64,000 nt of DNA from positions 62,001 through 126,000 of the forward strand of contig CAWAOQ010000008.1 in NCBI GenBank assembly GCA_963783785.1, given 5' to 3'. The position numbers were made by a program, and so were the translations under genes. A model generated the notes under the pieces. That model made no database searches, was not told the DNA's origin, and saw only the letters and a program-made list of their open reading frames with translations. Within the stretch, counting starts at the first letter, position 1, and each line of letters starts with the position of its first letter. Shown one piece after another: positions 29,368-40,229 of this stretch. This stretch comes from CADEEN01 sp963783785 (GTDB lineage: Bacteria; Pseudomonadota; Gammaproteobacteria; Burkholderiales; Burkholderiaceae_C).

Positions 29368-30108
29368 TCATAGGACCAGCGCGGTGGGCCCGCGGCCCCC
29401 AGGGCAAGCGGCCAGGTGGCGCTCGAAATCGGCCCGCGCGATCTCGCGCGCGCCGAGCGATGCCAGGTGGCGGGTGTTCTGCTGGCAGTCGATCAGCGCG
29501 ATGCCGTGGGCGCGGCAAAACGCCACCAGCGCCGCGAGCGCGATCTTCGACGCATCGCTGGCGCGCGAGAACATCGATTCGCCGAAGAACATGCGGCCGA
29601 TGGCCACGCCGTACAAGCCGCCCGCGAGCTGCCCGTCGATCCAGGTCTCGAAGCTGTGCACGGCGCCGGCACGGTGCCAGGCGCTGTAGGCACGCTGCAT
29701 CGGTGGCAGGATCCAGGTGCCTTGCTGGCCCTCGCGGGGGGCGCCGGCGCAGGCCGCGATCACACGTTCGAACGCGCTGTCGATGCGGATCTCGCAGCCC
29801 GGCGTGCGGATGAATCGCGTGAGCGTCTTGCGCAGCGAGCGGCCGACCTTGAATTCGTCGACCACCAGCACCATGCGTGGATCGGGCGCCCACCACAGCA
29901 CCGGCTGGCCTTCGCTGTACCAGGGAAACACGCCGTGACGGTAGGCTTCCTCCAGCCGTTGCAGGCTGAGGTTGCCGCCAGCAGCCAACAGGCCGGGGGC
30001 GCCGCTGGCCGGGCCGAGTGCCTGCGAGGTGGGCGGCAGCGGCGTGGCGTCGTCGTCGAGCCAGGGCAGAGCCGCGTCGGCATCGTTCAGGCCACGCGCC
30101 CGAACCAC
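29368..30108 (-). CDS. aat: Leucyl/phenylalanyl-tRNA-protein transferase
   Basis: Transfers Leu or Phe from tRNA to proteins with N-terminal Lys or Arg. Motifs: GLLAAGGNLSLQRLEEAYRH, GVFPWYSEGQPVLWWAPDPR, GTWILPPMQRAY, SFETWIDGQLAGGLYGVAIG, MFFGESMFSRASDASKIAL and LIDCQQNTRHLASLGAREI, all diagnostic. No ATG is available before ALPWLDDD; GTG at 30108 inside the VWA gene (22-bp overlap) is the likeliest start, giving 246 residues, close to E. coli Aat (234). The overlap ties it to the MoxR/VWA operon. Confidence 0.94.
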   Translation of the reverse strand: MVRARGLNDADAALPWLDDDATPLPPTSQALGPASGAPGLLAAGGNLSLQRLEEAYRHGVFPWYSEGQPVLWWAPDPRMVLVVDEFKVGRSLRKTLTRFIRTPGCEIRIDSAFERVIAACAGAPREGQQGTWILPPMQRAYSAWHRAGAVHSFETWIDGQLAGGLYGVAIGRMFFGESMFSRASDASKIALAALVAFCRAHGIALIDCQQNTRHLASLGAREIARADFERHLAACPGGRGPTALVL

Positions 30109-31118
30109 CACAGCGACAGGGCGGCGGCGGCCAGTGCCAGCAAGGCGCCGAGCGCGGCGAACAGGGCCGTGATCTCGGTTTCCTTCTTCTGTGCCGACAG
30201 GCGCGAGCCGAGCGATTGGTAGACCTTCTTCAGGTCCTCGGCGTTGCCGGCATAGAAGTAGTCGGCGCGGGTGGCCTGGGCGATCTGCTTCAAGGTCTCT
30301 TCGTCGAGCCGCACGCGCATCGACCAGCCCTCGAAGCCGATCGTCTCGCCGTCCTTGGTGCCGATGCCCACGGTGTAGATCTTGATGCCGCGCTCGGCGG
30401 CCATCTTCGCGGCGTCCATCGAATCGGGCCCGGTGGTGCGCTGGCCGTCGGTGAGCAGGATCACGGCGGCCGAGGTGTAGCTGCCGGGCTCGACCGGGGT
30501 GAAGGTCTTCTCCGGCGCTTTCTCGCCGAGTGCCTTGGGCATCAGGCGCTGGCCGGTGATCTGCGACAGGTCGATGCCGGCGTCGGGAAAGATCGTCGCC
30601 AGCGAGAGCACGATGCCGCTGCCGATCGCAGTGCCGCGCTGCAGCTGGAAGCGGTCGATCGCGGCCACCACGTCGTCGCGACTCAGCGTGGGCGGCTGCA
30701 CGATGGCCGCGGTGCCGGCGAACGAGACCACGCCCACGCGCACCGCGCGCGGCAATTCGGCGACGAAGGCCTTGGCGGCGTTCTGCGAGGCGACCAGCCG
30801 GTTGGGCTGGACATCGGCGGCGCGCATCGAGCCCGACACGTCCATCGCCAGCACGACGGTCTGCTCGACCAGCGGCAGCGTGATCACCGCCGTCGGCCGG
30901 GCGATGGCGACCAGCAGCGCGGCCAGCGCCAGCAGCAGCAAGGTGGGCGGCACGTGGCGGCGCCACGCGCGCTGCCCCGCCAGGGCCTCCTTCACCAGGC
31001 CCAGGCTGGCCCAGGTGACGGCCATCTTCTTGCGGCGCCCGAGCAGCCACAGGTAGGCCACCACCAGCAACGGCAAGGCCAGCAATCCCCACAACGCTTC
31101 CTGCCACAGAAAACTCAT
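30087..31118 (-). CDS. VWA-domain membrane protein, BatA-like
   Basis: A 343-residue protein. Two N-terminal membrane segments (WGLLALPLLVVAYLWLLG and PPTLLLLALAALLVAIARP) flank a cytoplasmic basic loop. A von Willebrand factor A domain with the metal-binding MIDAS motif DVSGSM (near residue 95) and LLTDGQRTTGPD follows, then a C-terminal membrane segment ALFAALGALLALAAAALSLW. This BatA/Aerotolerance-type layout usually works with MoxR ATPase and DUF58 protein in envelope stress or metalloprotein maturation. Start overlaps the DUF58 stop by 4 bp (ATGA). Confidence 0.9.
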   Translation of the reverse strand: MSFLWQEALWGLLALPLLVVAYLWLLGRRKKMAVTWASLGLVKEALAGQRAWRRHVPPTLLLLALAALLVAIARPTAVITLPLVEQTVVLAMDVSGSMRAADVQPNRLVASQNAAKAFVAELPRAVRVGVVSFAGTAAIVQPPTLSRDDVVAAIDRFQLQRGTAIGSGIVLSLATIFPDAGIDLSQITGQRLMPKALGEKAPEKTFTPVEPGSYTSAAVILLTDGQRTTGPDSMDAAKMAAERGIKIYTVGIGTKDGETIGFEGWSMRVRLDEETLKQIAQATRADYFYAGNAEDLKKVYQSLGSRLSAQKKETEITALFAALGALLALAAAALSLWWFGRVA

Positions 31119-32048
31119 GCGTTCCTCCTCGCCAACGGCATCGAGCCGGCGGCCATGCGGCTGCGCTGGCGGCGGGCATCGACGAAACGCAGGATCGCGT
31201 CGCCGAGGTCGACTTCGGTCGACAGCTCGAGCGTGTCGACGCCGGCGCGCGCCAGCGCGTCGCGCAACGCGGCCTCGCGGCGCACGGCGGCTTCGGCGAA
31301 GCGCTCGCGAAAGCCGCGCTGGCCGGTGTCGACGAACAGCTGCTCGCCGGTCTCGCTGTCTTGCAGCATCACCAGGCCGAGGTCGGGCATCGTCATCTCC
31401 AGCGGGTCGTACAGGCGCACGGCGATCACGTCGTGGCGCTCGGCCAGGCGCGCCAGCGGCGCCTCCCAGCCGTCTTCGCTGATGAAGTCCGAGACCACGA
31501 ACACGCTGGCGCGCTGGCGCATCGTCGGCCGCGCGCGCTCGATCAGGTCGGCCAGCCGCGTGCCGCCGGCCGGCGTGGCGGCGGGGCGGCTGCGCATGCG
31601 CTGGATCAGGTGCAGCACGTGGCGTCGTCCGCTGCGCGCGGGCAGCACGGTGTCGACGGTGTTGCCGTAGAGCACCGCGCCGGCACGGTTGCCATGCCGC
31701 AGCACCAGGCTGGCCATCACCGCGACGAAGGCTTCGGAGACGCTGCGCTTGCGTTGGCGCGAGCCGAAGTCGACCGATGGGCTCAAGTCGAGCAGGAACC
31801 ACGCGCACAGCTCGCGGTCCTCGGTGAACTGGCGCACGTGCGGCACCTGCAGCCGCGCGGTGACGTTCCAGTCGATGTGGCGCACGTCGTCGTGGTACTG
31901 GTATTCGCGCAGGTCGGCCAGGTCGATGCCGTGGCCGCGCAGCAGCGTGCGGTAGTCACCCTGCAGCGCGCCGTCCAGGCGCTTGAGCACGGTCCACTCC
32001 AGGCGCTGCAGCAGCGCCTGCGGCGTCGGCTGCTCGCCAGCGGACGTG

Positions 32049-32074
<26 letters not shown>
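31115..32074 (-). CDS. DUF58 protein, MoxR partner
   Basis: About 319 residues from MSALQP (32074); an upstream ATG at 32107 is possible but gives a longer overlap with moxR. The DUF58 core is clear: GDYRTLLRGHGIDLADLREY, DDVRHIDWNVTARLQVPHVR, then a VWA-like fold with WFLLDLSPSVDFGS, VFVVSDFISEDGW and HDVIAVRLYDPLE. It lacks membrane segments, unlike some DUF58 members. Genomically almost always linked to MoxR ATPases. Sits between moxR and the VWA gene, coupled to both by overlaps. Confidence 0.9.
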
Positions 32075-33092
<1,018 letters not shown>

Positions 33093-33108
33093 GTTGTCTC
33101 CTGGTCCG

Positions 33109-34129
33109 TCAGAAAGGTGGCATGCCTGCCCCCTGGGCGGCATTCTCGATCGGCACCGCGAAGCCGATGCCGACGAAGAAGCGCTCCTGGGTCGGGTTGT
33201 AGATCGCAGTGACGATGCCGACCACTTCGCCGTCGTCGGTGACCAGCGGGCCGCCCGAGTTGCCCGGGTTGGCGGCGGCGTCGAACTGGATCAGGTTGGT
33301 CAGGATGCGCTGGCCTTCGGGCGAGCGGAACTCGCGCTTGAGTCCCGACACCACGCCATGCGACACCGAGGGCCCGATGCCGAACGGGAAGCCGATGGCG
33401 GTGACGCGGTCGCCCGGCCGCAGGTCGTGCGTGCTGCGCATCGTCGCCGCGTGCAGGTCGTCGGGGATCGTGCGTGCGCGAAGCACGGCCAGGTCGTGCT
33501 CGGGGCGCAGCGCGATCACGTCGGCATCGGCCTCCAGGCCGTCGGCAAACACCACCTTGATGCGCTTGGCGCCGAAGACCACGTGCAGGTTGGTCAGGAT
33601 GGTGCCGTTGTCCACGATCACCACACCCGTGCCGATGCCGCGCTCGTCGCGATCGGTTTCGTCGCTGTCGCGCTCGACTTTCGGTTGCGCGCGTTTGGCA
33701 TCCTGGCCCTTCGGCGCGTCCTTGCCGGCCTTGTCGGCTCTTGCCGTCGCCCGCCGCCTTGGCGGCGGCCTCGCGTGGATCCGACAGGCCGATGACCTTG
33801 ACCACCGAGCCGCGCACCGCCTCGAAGGCCTTGGCCGCCGGTGCCGGCAGCGACTTGGTGTTCAGCGTGTGCAGCACCGCGCGGTCGATGTCGTCCTGCG
33901 TCAGCGACCGCGCGCCGGGCGGGCCGAAGCGCAACACGACCACCATGGCCAGCGCCGCACCAAGCAATGCCGCGGTGGCCGGCACGAGCCACGCACGCCG
34001 GCGTGCGCGCCAGGCCGTCGGCGCTGCCGGGGCAGGCAACGGCGCGCTCACGCGCGCTGCAGGGGCAGCCGATGCAGGCGGTGCGCTGGCCCGTGGGGCC
34101 GAAGCGCTGTACAGCGGTGCTCGCCTCAT
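33109..34129 (-). CDS. Membrane-anchored HtrA-like serine protease without PDZ (frameshift near 33739)
   Basis: About 340 residues. An Ala/Pro-rich N-terminus is followed by one membrane anchor (AWLVPATAALLGAALAMVVV, about residues 47-66), so the protease domain should be periplasmic. One extra base near 33739 shifts the frame in a Lys/Asp-rich linker. The S1C trypsin triad is present: TNLHVV (His), EHDLAVLRA (Asp) and GNSGGPLVTDDG (Ser). The chain ends soon after PIENAA, so no PDZ domain is encoded, unlike DegP/DegS. Upstream of moxR by 16 bp on the same strand. Confidence 0.85.
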
Positions 34130-34212
34130 GGCACGCTCCCTAAACGCGGTCGAGGAGGACAAAACAGTATCACGCGGCGGCCCGCCGTGCTCGGCATGGG
34201 ATCATTGTCGCG

Positions 34213-35043
34213 ATGCCCTGGATCGACAGCCACTGCCACCTCGACGCCGCCGAATTCGATGCCGACCGCACTGCGGTGCTGGCGCGCGCCCATGCCGCCG
34301 GGGTCGTGATGCAGGTGCTGCCGGCCGTGACGGTGGCGGGTTTTCCCTCACTGATCAGGCTGGCTCATCGGCACGGCCTGGCCTACGCGCTGGGCATCCA
34401 CCCCTTGTACGTCGACGCGGCCCCCGACGCCGACCTGGAGCGTCTGGCCGAGGCCCTCCAGGCGCATCGCGACGACCCGCATCTGGTCGCGGTCGGCGAG
34501 ATCGGCCTGGATCATTTCGTACCCGGCCTCGATCGCGCCAGGCAGGAGCGCTTCTACGTCGCGCAACTCAAGCTTGCCCGCGCGCACGGGCTGCCGGTGA
34601 TCCTGCATGTGCGGCGCTCGGCCGACGACTTGCTCAAGCAACTGCGTCGCATCGAGGTGGTCGGTGGGATTGCGCATGCCTTCAATGGCAGCCCTGCGCA
34701 GGCGCTGCAGTTCGTCGAGCGGCGCTTCAAGCTCGGCTTCGGCGGTTCGATGACCTTCGAGCGCGCACTGCAGATCCGCCAGCTGGCGACCACGCTGCCG
34801 GCCGACGTGCCGGTGCTCGAGACCGATGCGCCCGACATCCCGCCGCAGTGGCTCTACGTCAAGGCCGGCGATCGCACCGAACGGCCGCCCAGCCGCAACG
34901 AGCCGGCCGAGTTGCCGCGCATCGGCCAGACGCTGGCCGCGCTGCGCGGCTGGACGCCGGAAGAGACCGCATCGCGCACGGCGGCCAACGCGACGGCGGC
35001 CTTGCCGCGGTTGCTGCCGCTGATGGCTGCGGCGGGCGCATGA
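34213..35043 (+). CDS. TatD-family metal-dependent hydrolase
   Basis: A 276-residue TIM-barrel amidohydrolase-like enzyme. The metal motif DSHCHLDAAEF is at residues ~5-15. Further ligands are in GIHPLYV, VGEIGLDHF, LPVILHVRRS, GIAHAFNGS and the Asp in ETDAPDIPPQW. TatD-type enzymes have DNase activity (3'-5' exonuclease or AP endonuclease) and were linked to DNA repair and quality control. The following gene is a DNA glycosylase starting at its stop (ATGA overlap), supporting a repair role. Confidence 0.92.
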   Translation: MPWIDSHCHLDAAEFDADRTAVLARAHAAGVVMQVLPAVTVAGFPSLIRLAHRHGLAYALGIHPLYVDAAPDADLERLAEALQAHRDDPHLVAVGEIGLDHFVPGLDRARQERFYVAQLKLARAHGLPVILHVRRSADDLLKQLRRIEVVGGIAHAFNGSPAQALQFVERRFKLGFGGSMTFERALQIRQLATTLPADVPVLETDAPDIPPQWLYVKAGDRTERPPSRNEPAELPRIGQTLAALRGWTPEETASRTAANATAALPRLLPLMAAAGA

Positions 35044-35543
35044 CGGACGTGGCCACGCTGCTGTCGGGCCTGCCGCCGGTGGCCGGCCCGCGCACCCGCC
35101 TGCTCGTGCTCGGCAGCTTTCCCGGCGTGGCCTCGCTCGCGGCCGCGCAGTACTACGCGCATCCGCGCAACCACTTCTGGCCGATCCTGTCGGCGCTGTG
35201 GGGCGTCGAGCTGGCATCCTTGCCGTATCGCGAGCGCCTGGCGCAATTGCAGCGCCATGGTCTCGGACTGTGGGACGTGTACGCGGCGTGCCGCCGCGAG
35301 GGCAGCCTCGACAGCGCGATCGAAGACGCGCAACCGAACGACCTCGCCGGGCTGGTGCGGCGCCTGCCGGCGCTGGTGGCGATCGCCCACAACGGCGGCG
35401 AGTCGGCGCGGGCGATGCGCCTGACACGCACGCTGGGCCTGCCGGTCCACCGCCTGCCGTCGACCAGCCCGGCCAACGCCAGCTGGTCGTTCGAGCGCAA
35501 GCTGGCGGCGTGGCGTGACGTGTTCGAATCGGCGGGGCTGTGA
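35040..35543 (+). CDS. DNA-deoxyinosine/uracil glycosylase (UDG superfamily, family 6-like)
   Basis: A 167-residue protein with LLVLGSFPGVASLAAAQYYA at residues ~21-40, PRNHFWPILSALWG, GLGLWDVYAAC and LPSTSPANASWSFERK near the C-terminus. The LGSxPG and LPSTSPANA motifs match the hypoxanthine-DNA glycosylase branch of the UDG superfamily. It would remove deaminated bases (hypoxanthine, perhaps uracil) from DNA. Starts in the tatD stop (ATGA) and its stop overlaps the next start by 1 bp (TGATG). Confidence 0.88.
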   Translation: MTDVATLLSGLPPVAGPRTRLLVLGSFPGVASLAAAQYYAHPRNHFWPILSALWGVELASLPYRERLAQLQRHGLGLWDVYAACRREGSLDSAIEDAQPNDLAGLVRRLPALVAIAHNGGESARAMRLTRTLGLPVHRLPSTSPANASWSFERKLAAWRDVFESAGL

Positions 35544-36305
35544 TGACCACCACCGGGCTGCCCACCGCGACGATCGCCGAGCACGACGGCCTGCGTACGC
35601 TGCACCTGGGCGACACGCCGTGGGTGCAGGGTGCGATGGATCTGCGCAAGCCCAGCGAGCTGGTGCTCGAGTACGTGCAGCGGATGATGGCCTGGCTGCT
35701 GTGGCGCGAGAGCACCGAGGCGGCGCGCGGCCACGCCGTGCAGCTCGGCCTCGGCGCCGCGGCGATCACGCGCTTTTGCCACCAGGTGCTGCGCATGGAC
35801 CGCGTCACCGCGGTCGAGCTGAATCCGGCGGTGATCGCCGCCTGCCGCCATGGCTTCCGGCTGCCGGCCGACGATGCGCGGCTGGCGGTGCTGCAGCGCG
35901 ATGCCGCCGCATGGGTCGAACGACGAGGCGAACCTGCAGACCGCACAGGTGCTCAACGTCGATCTCTACGACCACGAGGCCGCCGCGCCGGTGCTCGACA
36001 GCGCCGCGTTCTATGCGGCCTGCCGCGGCACGCTCGCGCACGGTGGCGTGATGACTGTCAACCTGTTCGGCCGCGCGGCCAGCTTCGAGCGCAGCGCCGG
36101 GCACATCGCCGCCGCGTTCGGCCGCGACCAGGTCTGGAGCCTGCGGCCGACCCGCGAGGGCAACACGGTGGTGGTGGCCGCACGCGGCGTGGCCGTGCCC
36201 GACCGCGACGAGCTCATTGCGAGAGCCGCTACCATCGAGCGCCGATACGGCCTGCCGGCGCGCAAGTGGTTGCGCATGGTGCGGCCGCTGGCCCCGACCC
36301 GATGA
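35543..36305 (+). CDS. Spermidine synthase-like methyltransferase-fold protein (frameshift near 35917)
   Basis: A ~254-residue Rossmann-fold protein. Motif I is VQLGLGAAAITRFCHQVLR and motif II VTAVELNPAVIAACR, both as in polyamine synthases. One extra G near 35917 shifts the frame at WV-NDEAN; the corrected frame continues QVLNVDLYDHEAAAPVLDS, HGGVMTVNLFG and a C-terminal KWLRMVRPLAP. Whether it makes polyamines is unclear; many such standalone SpeE-like proteins have unknown substrates. The stop overlaps the ATPase start (ATGA at 36302-36305). Confidence 0.8.
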
Positions 36306-38108
36306 ACCCGACCCCGACCACCGACTCCGTCCCCCGGCCGCCTCGACTGGCGCGTGCTGCTGCAGTGGCTGCACGACGATGGCCTGGTCGGCGACGATGA
36401 GACCGCACGGATCCGCGCACGCTTCGGTGCCGGCGACTCGAGCCAGCACCCGCTGGTGCGCCTGGGCGGCGCCAGCCTCACCGACGCGCGCAACGGCCGC
36501 GCGCTCGATGCCGAGGCCCTCACCGAGTGGCTGGCCGCACGGCTGGCGATGCCCTACCTGCGCATCGACCCGCTGAAGGTCGACGTCGCGCGCGTGGCCG
36601 ACGTGATGTCGATCCGCTATGCCGAGACGCGGCGCGCGCTGCCGCTGGCTGTCGGCCTGCACGAGATCACGGTCGCCACCTGCGAGCCGCTCGATACCGC
36701 GTGGGTGGCCGAGATCGAGGCCCACACCAAGAAGCGGGTGCGGCTGGTGCTGGCGCATCCGCTCGAGTTGCAGCGCTACACGGCCGAGTTCTACTCGCTG
36801 TCGCGCTCGGTGCGCTCGGCGGTCAAGCGCGGCGAGACGGCGGCGCTGGCCAGCTTCGAGCAGCTGGTCGAGATGGGCAAGAGCAACAAGCAGCTCGATG
36901 CCAACGACCAGGGCGTGGTGCAGATCGTCGACTGGTTGTGGCAGTACGCCTTCGACCAGCGCGCCAGCGACATCCACCTCGAGCCGCGGCGCGAGATGGG
37001 CGTGATCCGTTTTCGCATCGACGGTGTGCTGCACACCGTCTACCAGGTGCCGATCACGGTGATGAACGCGATGGTCGCGCGCATCAAGCTGCTCGGCCGC
37101 ATGGACGTGGTCGAGAAGCGCCGCCCGCTCGACGGCCGCATCAAGACCGTGCGGCCTGCCGTCGACGGCGTGCCGGGCGGCGAAGTCGAGATGCGCCTGG
37201 CCACGCTGCCGACCGCGTTCGGCGAGAAGATGGTGATGCGCATCTTCGATCCCGACACGGTGGTCAAGGGCGTCGAGGCGCTGGGCTTCGGCGCGCGCGA
37301 AGCCGAGCGCTGGGCCGAACTGACGGCGCGGCCGCACGGCATCATCCTCGTCACCGGCCCCACCGGCAGCGGCAAGACGACCACGCTGTACGCGACGCTC
37401 AAACGGCTGGCGACCGAGGAGGTCAACGTCTGCACCATCGAAGATCCGATCGAGATGATCGAGCCGGCGTTCAACCAGACCCAGGTGCAGGCCGCGCTCG
37501 ACCTGGGATTCGCCGAAGGCCTGCGTGCACTGATGCGGCAGGACCCGGACATCATCATGGTCGGCGAGATCCGCGACCTGGCCACCGCCGAGATGGCGAT
37601 CCAGGCGGCGCTGACCGGCCACCTGGTGTTCTCGACCTTGCACACCAACGATGCCGCGAGCGCCGTCACGCGGCTGGTCGACCTCGGGGTGCCGCCCTAC
37701 CTGATTTCGGCCACCGTGATCGGCGTGCTGGCGCAGCGCCTGGCGCGCACGCTGTGCCCGGCCTGCAAGCAGCGTGATACCGGTGCCGGCACGGCCACCG
37801 TGCTGGCCGATGCGCTGCAGCCGTGGAAACTGAAGGGCGCGCCGCGCGTGTACAAGCCGGTCGGTTGCCTCGAATGCCGCATGACGGGCTACCGCGGCCG
37901 CGCCGGGTTGTACGAGCTGATGCTGATGACCGACGCCGCGCGGGCACAGATCCACCCGGTGTTCGACGAAGAGGCGCTGCGCCGCCAGGCGGTTGCCGAC
38001 GGCATGCACCCATTGCGCGCGGCCGGCGTGATGAAGGTCGCCGAGGGTGCCACGACGCTCGAGGAAGTGCTGCGCACGACGCCGGTCTGGCAGGCCGCGC
38101 GCGGCTGA
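36302..38108 (+). CDS. GspE/PilB-family secretion/pilus ATPase (frameshift near 36333)
   Basis: About 601 residues. Starts MNPTPTTDSVP at 36302; an extra C in CCCCC near 36333 shifts to DWRVLLQWLHDDGLVGDDE. An N-terminal MshEN-like domain is followed by the ATPase: SDIHLEPRREMGVIRFRIDG, Walker A GPTGSGKTTTLYA, TIEDPIEM, Walker B and His box MVGEIRDLATAE and GHLVFSTLHTNDA. Four zinc cysteines occur in CPACK and CLECR. It energises type II secretion or type IV pilus assembly, but no other gsp or pil gene is adjacent. Confidence 0.9.
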
Positions 38109-38117
38109 CCGTTGCGC

Positions 38118-38153
38118 GCTGGCTGCACGGTGTTCGTGGAAACCACAGCCAGC
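38118..38153. repeat. 8-bp inverted repeat upstream of tctB
   Basis: GCTGGCTG (38118-38125) and CAGCCAGC (38146-38153) are perfect complements separated by 20 nt, in the 104-bp gap between the ATPase stop and tctB. A TAGAAT hexamer at 38171-38176 could be a -10 box for tctB, though no clear -35 is seen. The repeat may be an operator or an extended hairpin ending the upstream transcript; there is no T-run. Confidence 0.3.
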
Positions 38154-38212
38154 GGGCCGTGGCCGCTGCCTAGAATGGGCCGGTCCGGCGCTGCCGGAGG
38201 AGGCACAGCAAC

Positions 38213-38684
38213 ATGAAGATCAAGAGCGAGCGCGACTTCTGGGCCGGCATGATGTTCCTGCTCGTCGGCATCGGCTTCGCGTGGGGTGCGACGACCTACA
38301 GCTTCGGCAGCTCGGCGCGTCCCGGCCCCGGCTACTTCCCGTTCGGCCTGGGTGTGTTGCTCGCGCTGCTCGGTGCGGTGGAGTTGTTCAAGGCGCTGAC
38401 GATCGAGAGCGAAGGCGGTGATCCGATCGGCGGCATCGCCTGGAAGCCACTGATCGTGATCCTGTTCGCGGTCGGGCTGTTCGGCGTGGCATTGCCGCGG
38501 CTGGGCCTGGTGATCACGTTGCCGCTGATGGTGCTGATCTCCAGCTGGGCCAGCGACGAGTTCAGCTGGAAGGCCACCGTCGCCAACGCCGTGGTGCTGA
38601 TCACGATGTCGCTGGCTGATCTTCATCAAGGGCCTCAGCCTGATCATTCCGTTGTGGCCGACGATCCTCGGCTTCGGCACCTGA
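38213..38684 (+). CDS. tctB: Tripartite tricarboxylate transporter small membrane subunit TctB (frameshift near 38616)
   Basis: About 157 residues with four membrane helices, preceded by GGAGGAGG. It starts KIKSERDFWAGMMFLLVGIG, then SARPGPGYFPFGLGVLLALL, the signature of TctB. One extra T near 38616 shifts the last ~25 residues; the corrected frame ends GLSLIIPLWPTILGFGT at TGA 38684. With TctA it forms the membrane part of a solute-binding-protein-dependent secondary transporter for carboxylates. No TctC binding protein is encoded next to it. Confidence 0.93.
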
Positions 38685-38703
38685 ACGCCGACGGACGCCC
38701 ATC

Positions 38704-40222
38704 ATGGAACTGATCAACAACCTCGCGCTCGGCTTCGGCGTCGCGTTCACCTGGATCAATCTGCTGTATGCCTTCGGCGGTGCGCTGCTTGGCACGCTGA
38801 TCGGCGTGCTGCCGGGCCTCGGCCCGGTGGCGACGATCGCGATGCTGCTGCCCAGCATCTACGCGCTCGACGCGACACCGGCACTGATCATGCTGGCCGG
38901 CATCTACTATGGTGCGCAGTACGGCGGCTCGACCACCGCGATCCTGATCAACGTGCCGGGCGAATCGAGCTCGGTGGTGACGGCGATCGACGGCTACGCG
39001 ATGGCGCAGAAAGGGGCGAGCCGGGGCCGCGCTCGCGGCGGCGGGCCTGGGCTCGTTCTTCGCCGGTTGCGTCGGCACCATCGTCATCGCCGCCTTCGCG
39101 CCGCCGCTGACCGAGCTGGCCTTCAAGTTCGGCCCGGCCGAGTACTTCTCGCTGATGGTGCTGGGCCTGATCGGCGCGGTGGTGCTGGCCTCGGGGTCGT
39201 TGATCAAGGCCATCGCGATGATCCTGCTGGGCCTGCTGCTCGGCCAGATCAACACCGACGTGATCTCCGGCGTGCCGCGCTACAGCTTCGACATCCCCGA
39301 GCTGACCGACGGCATCGGTTTCGTGACCATCGCGATGGGCATCTTCGGCTTCGGCGAGATCATCGCCAACCTCGGCCGGCCGGCCGAGCACCGCGAGGTC
39401 TTCACCAAGGACGTGAAGGGCCTGTGGCCGACCAAGCAGGACTTCATGGACGCCTGGCCGGCCGTGCTGCGCGGCACCGCGCTGGGCTCGATCCTCGGCG
39501 TGCTGCCGGGCGGCGGCGCGCTGCTGGCAGCGTTCGCGGCCTACACGCTGGAGAAGAAGTCGCGCGGCCGTGCCGACGAGGTGCCGTTCGGCCAGGGCAA
39601 CATCCGCGGCGTCGCCGGCCCGGAGAGTGCCAACAACGCCGGCGCGCAGACGTCGTTCATCCCGATGCTGACGCTGGGCATCCCGCCCAATGCGGTGATG
39701 GCGCTGATGGTCGGCGCGATGACGATCAAGGGCATCCAGCCCGGCCCGCAGGTGATGACCAGCAACCCGGAGCTGTTCTGGGGCCTGATCGCCAGCATGT
39801 GGGTCGGCAACGCGATGCTGGTGATCCTGAACCTGCCGCTGATCGGCATCTGGATCAAGCTGCTGACGGTGCCGTACCGCCTGCTCTATCCGGCGATCCT
39901 GAGTTTCTGCTGCATCGGCCTGTACACGCTCAACAACAACAACTTCGACGTCTACATGGCGGTGCTGTTCGGCGTCGTCGGCTATGTCTTCTACAAGCTG
40001 CACTGCGAGCCGGCACCACTGCTGCTGGGCTTCATCCTCGGGCCGATGATGGAAGAGAACCTGCGCCGCGCATTGCTGCTGTCGCGCGGCGACTGGACCA
40101 CCTTCGCCACCCGCCCGCTGTCGGCCGGGCTGCTCGCCGGCGCGGTGCTGATGATCGTCGTCGTGACGCTGCCGTCGATCAGGAAGAAGCGCGAGGAGGC
40201 GTTCCAGGACGAAGAAGCCTGA
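38704..40222 (+). CDS. tctA: Tripartite tricarboxylate transporter large membrane subunit TctA (frameshift near 39015)
   Basis: About 506 residues and ~12 membrane helices. Motifs: GVLPGLGPVATIAMLLPSIY, GIYYGAQYGGSTTAILINVP, LGVLPGGGALLAAFAAYTLE, GVAGPESANNAGAQTSFIPM and LTLGIPPNAVMALMVGAM, all hallmark TctA. One extra G in GGGG near 39015 breaks the frame (KGRAGAALAAAG restored on correction). It imports citrate-like or aromatic carboxylates driven by an ion gradient. The pobA gene 8 bp downstream suggests 4-hydroxybenzoate or a related acid as substrate; this is inference. Confidence 0.95.
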
Positions 40223-40229
40223 GCCGGCC

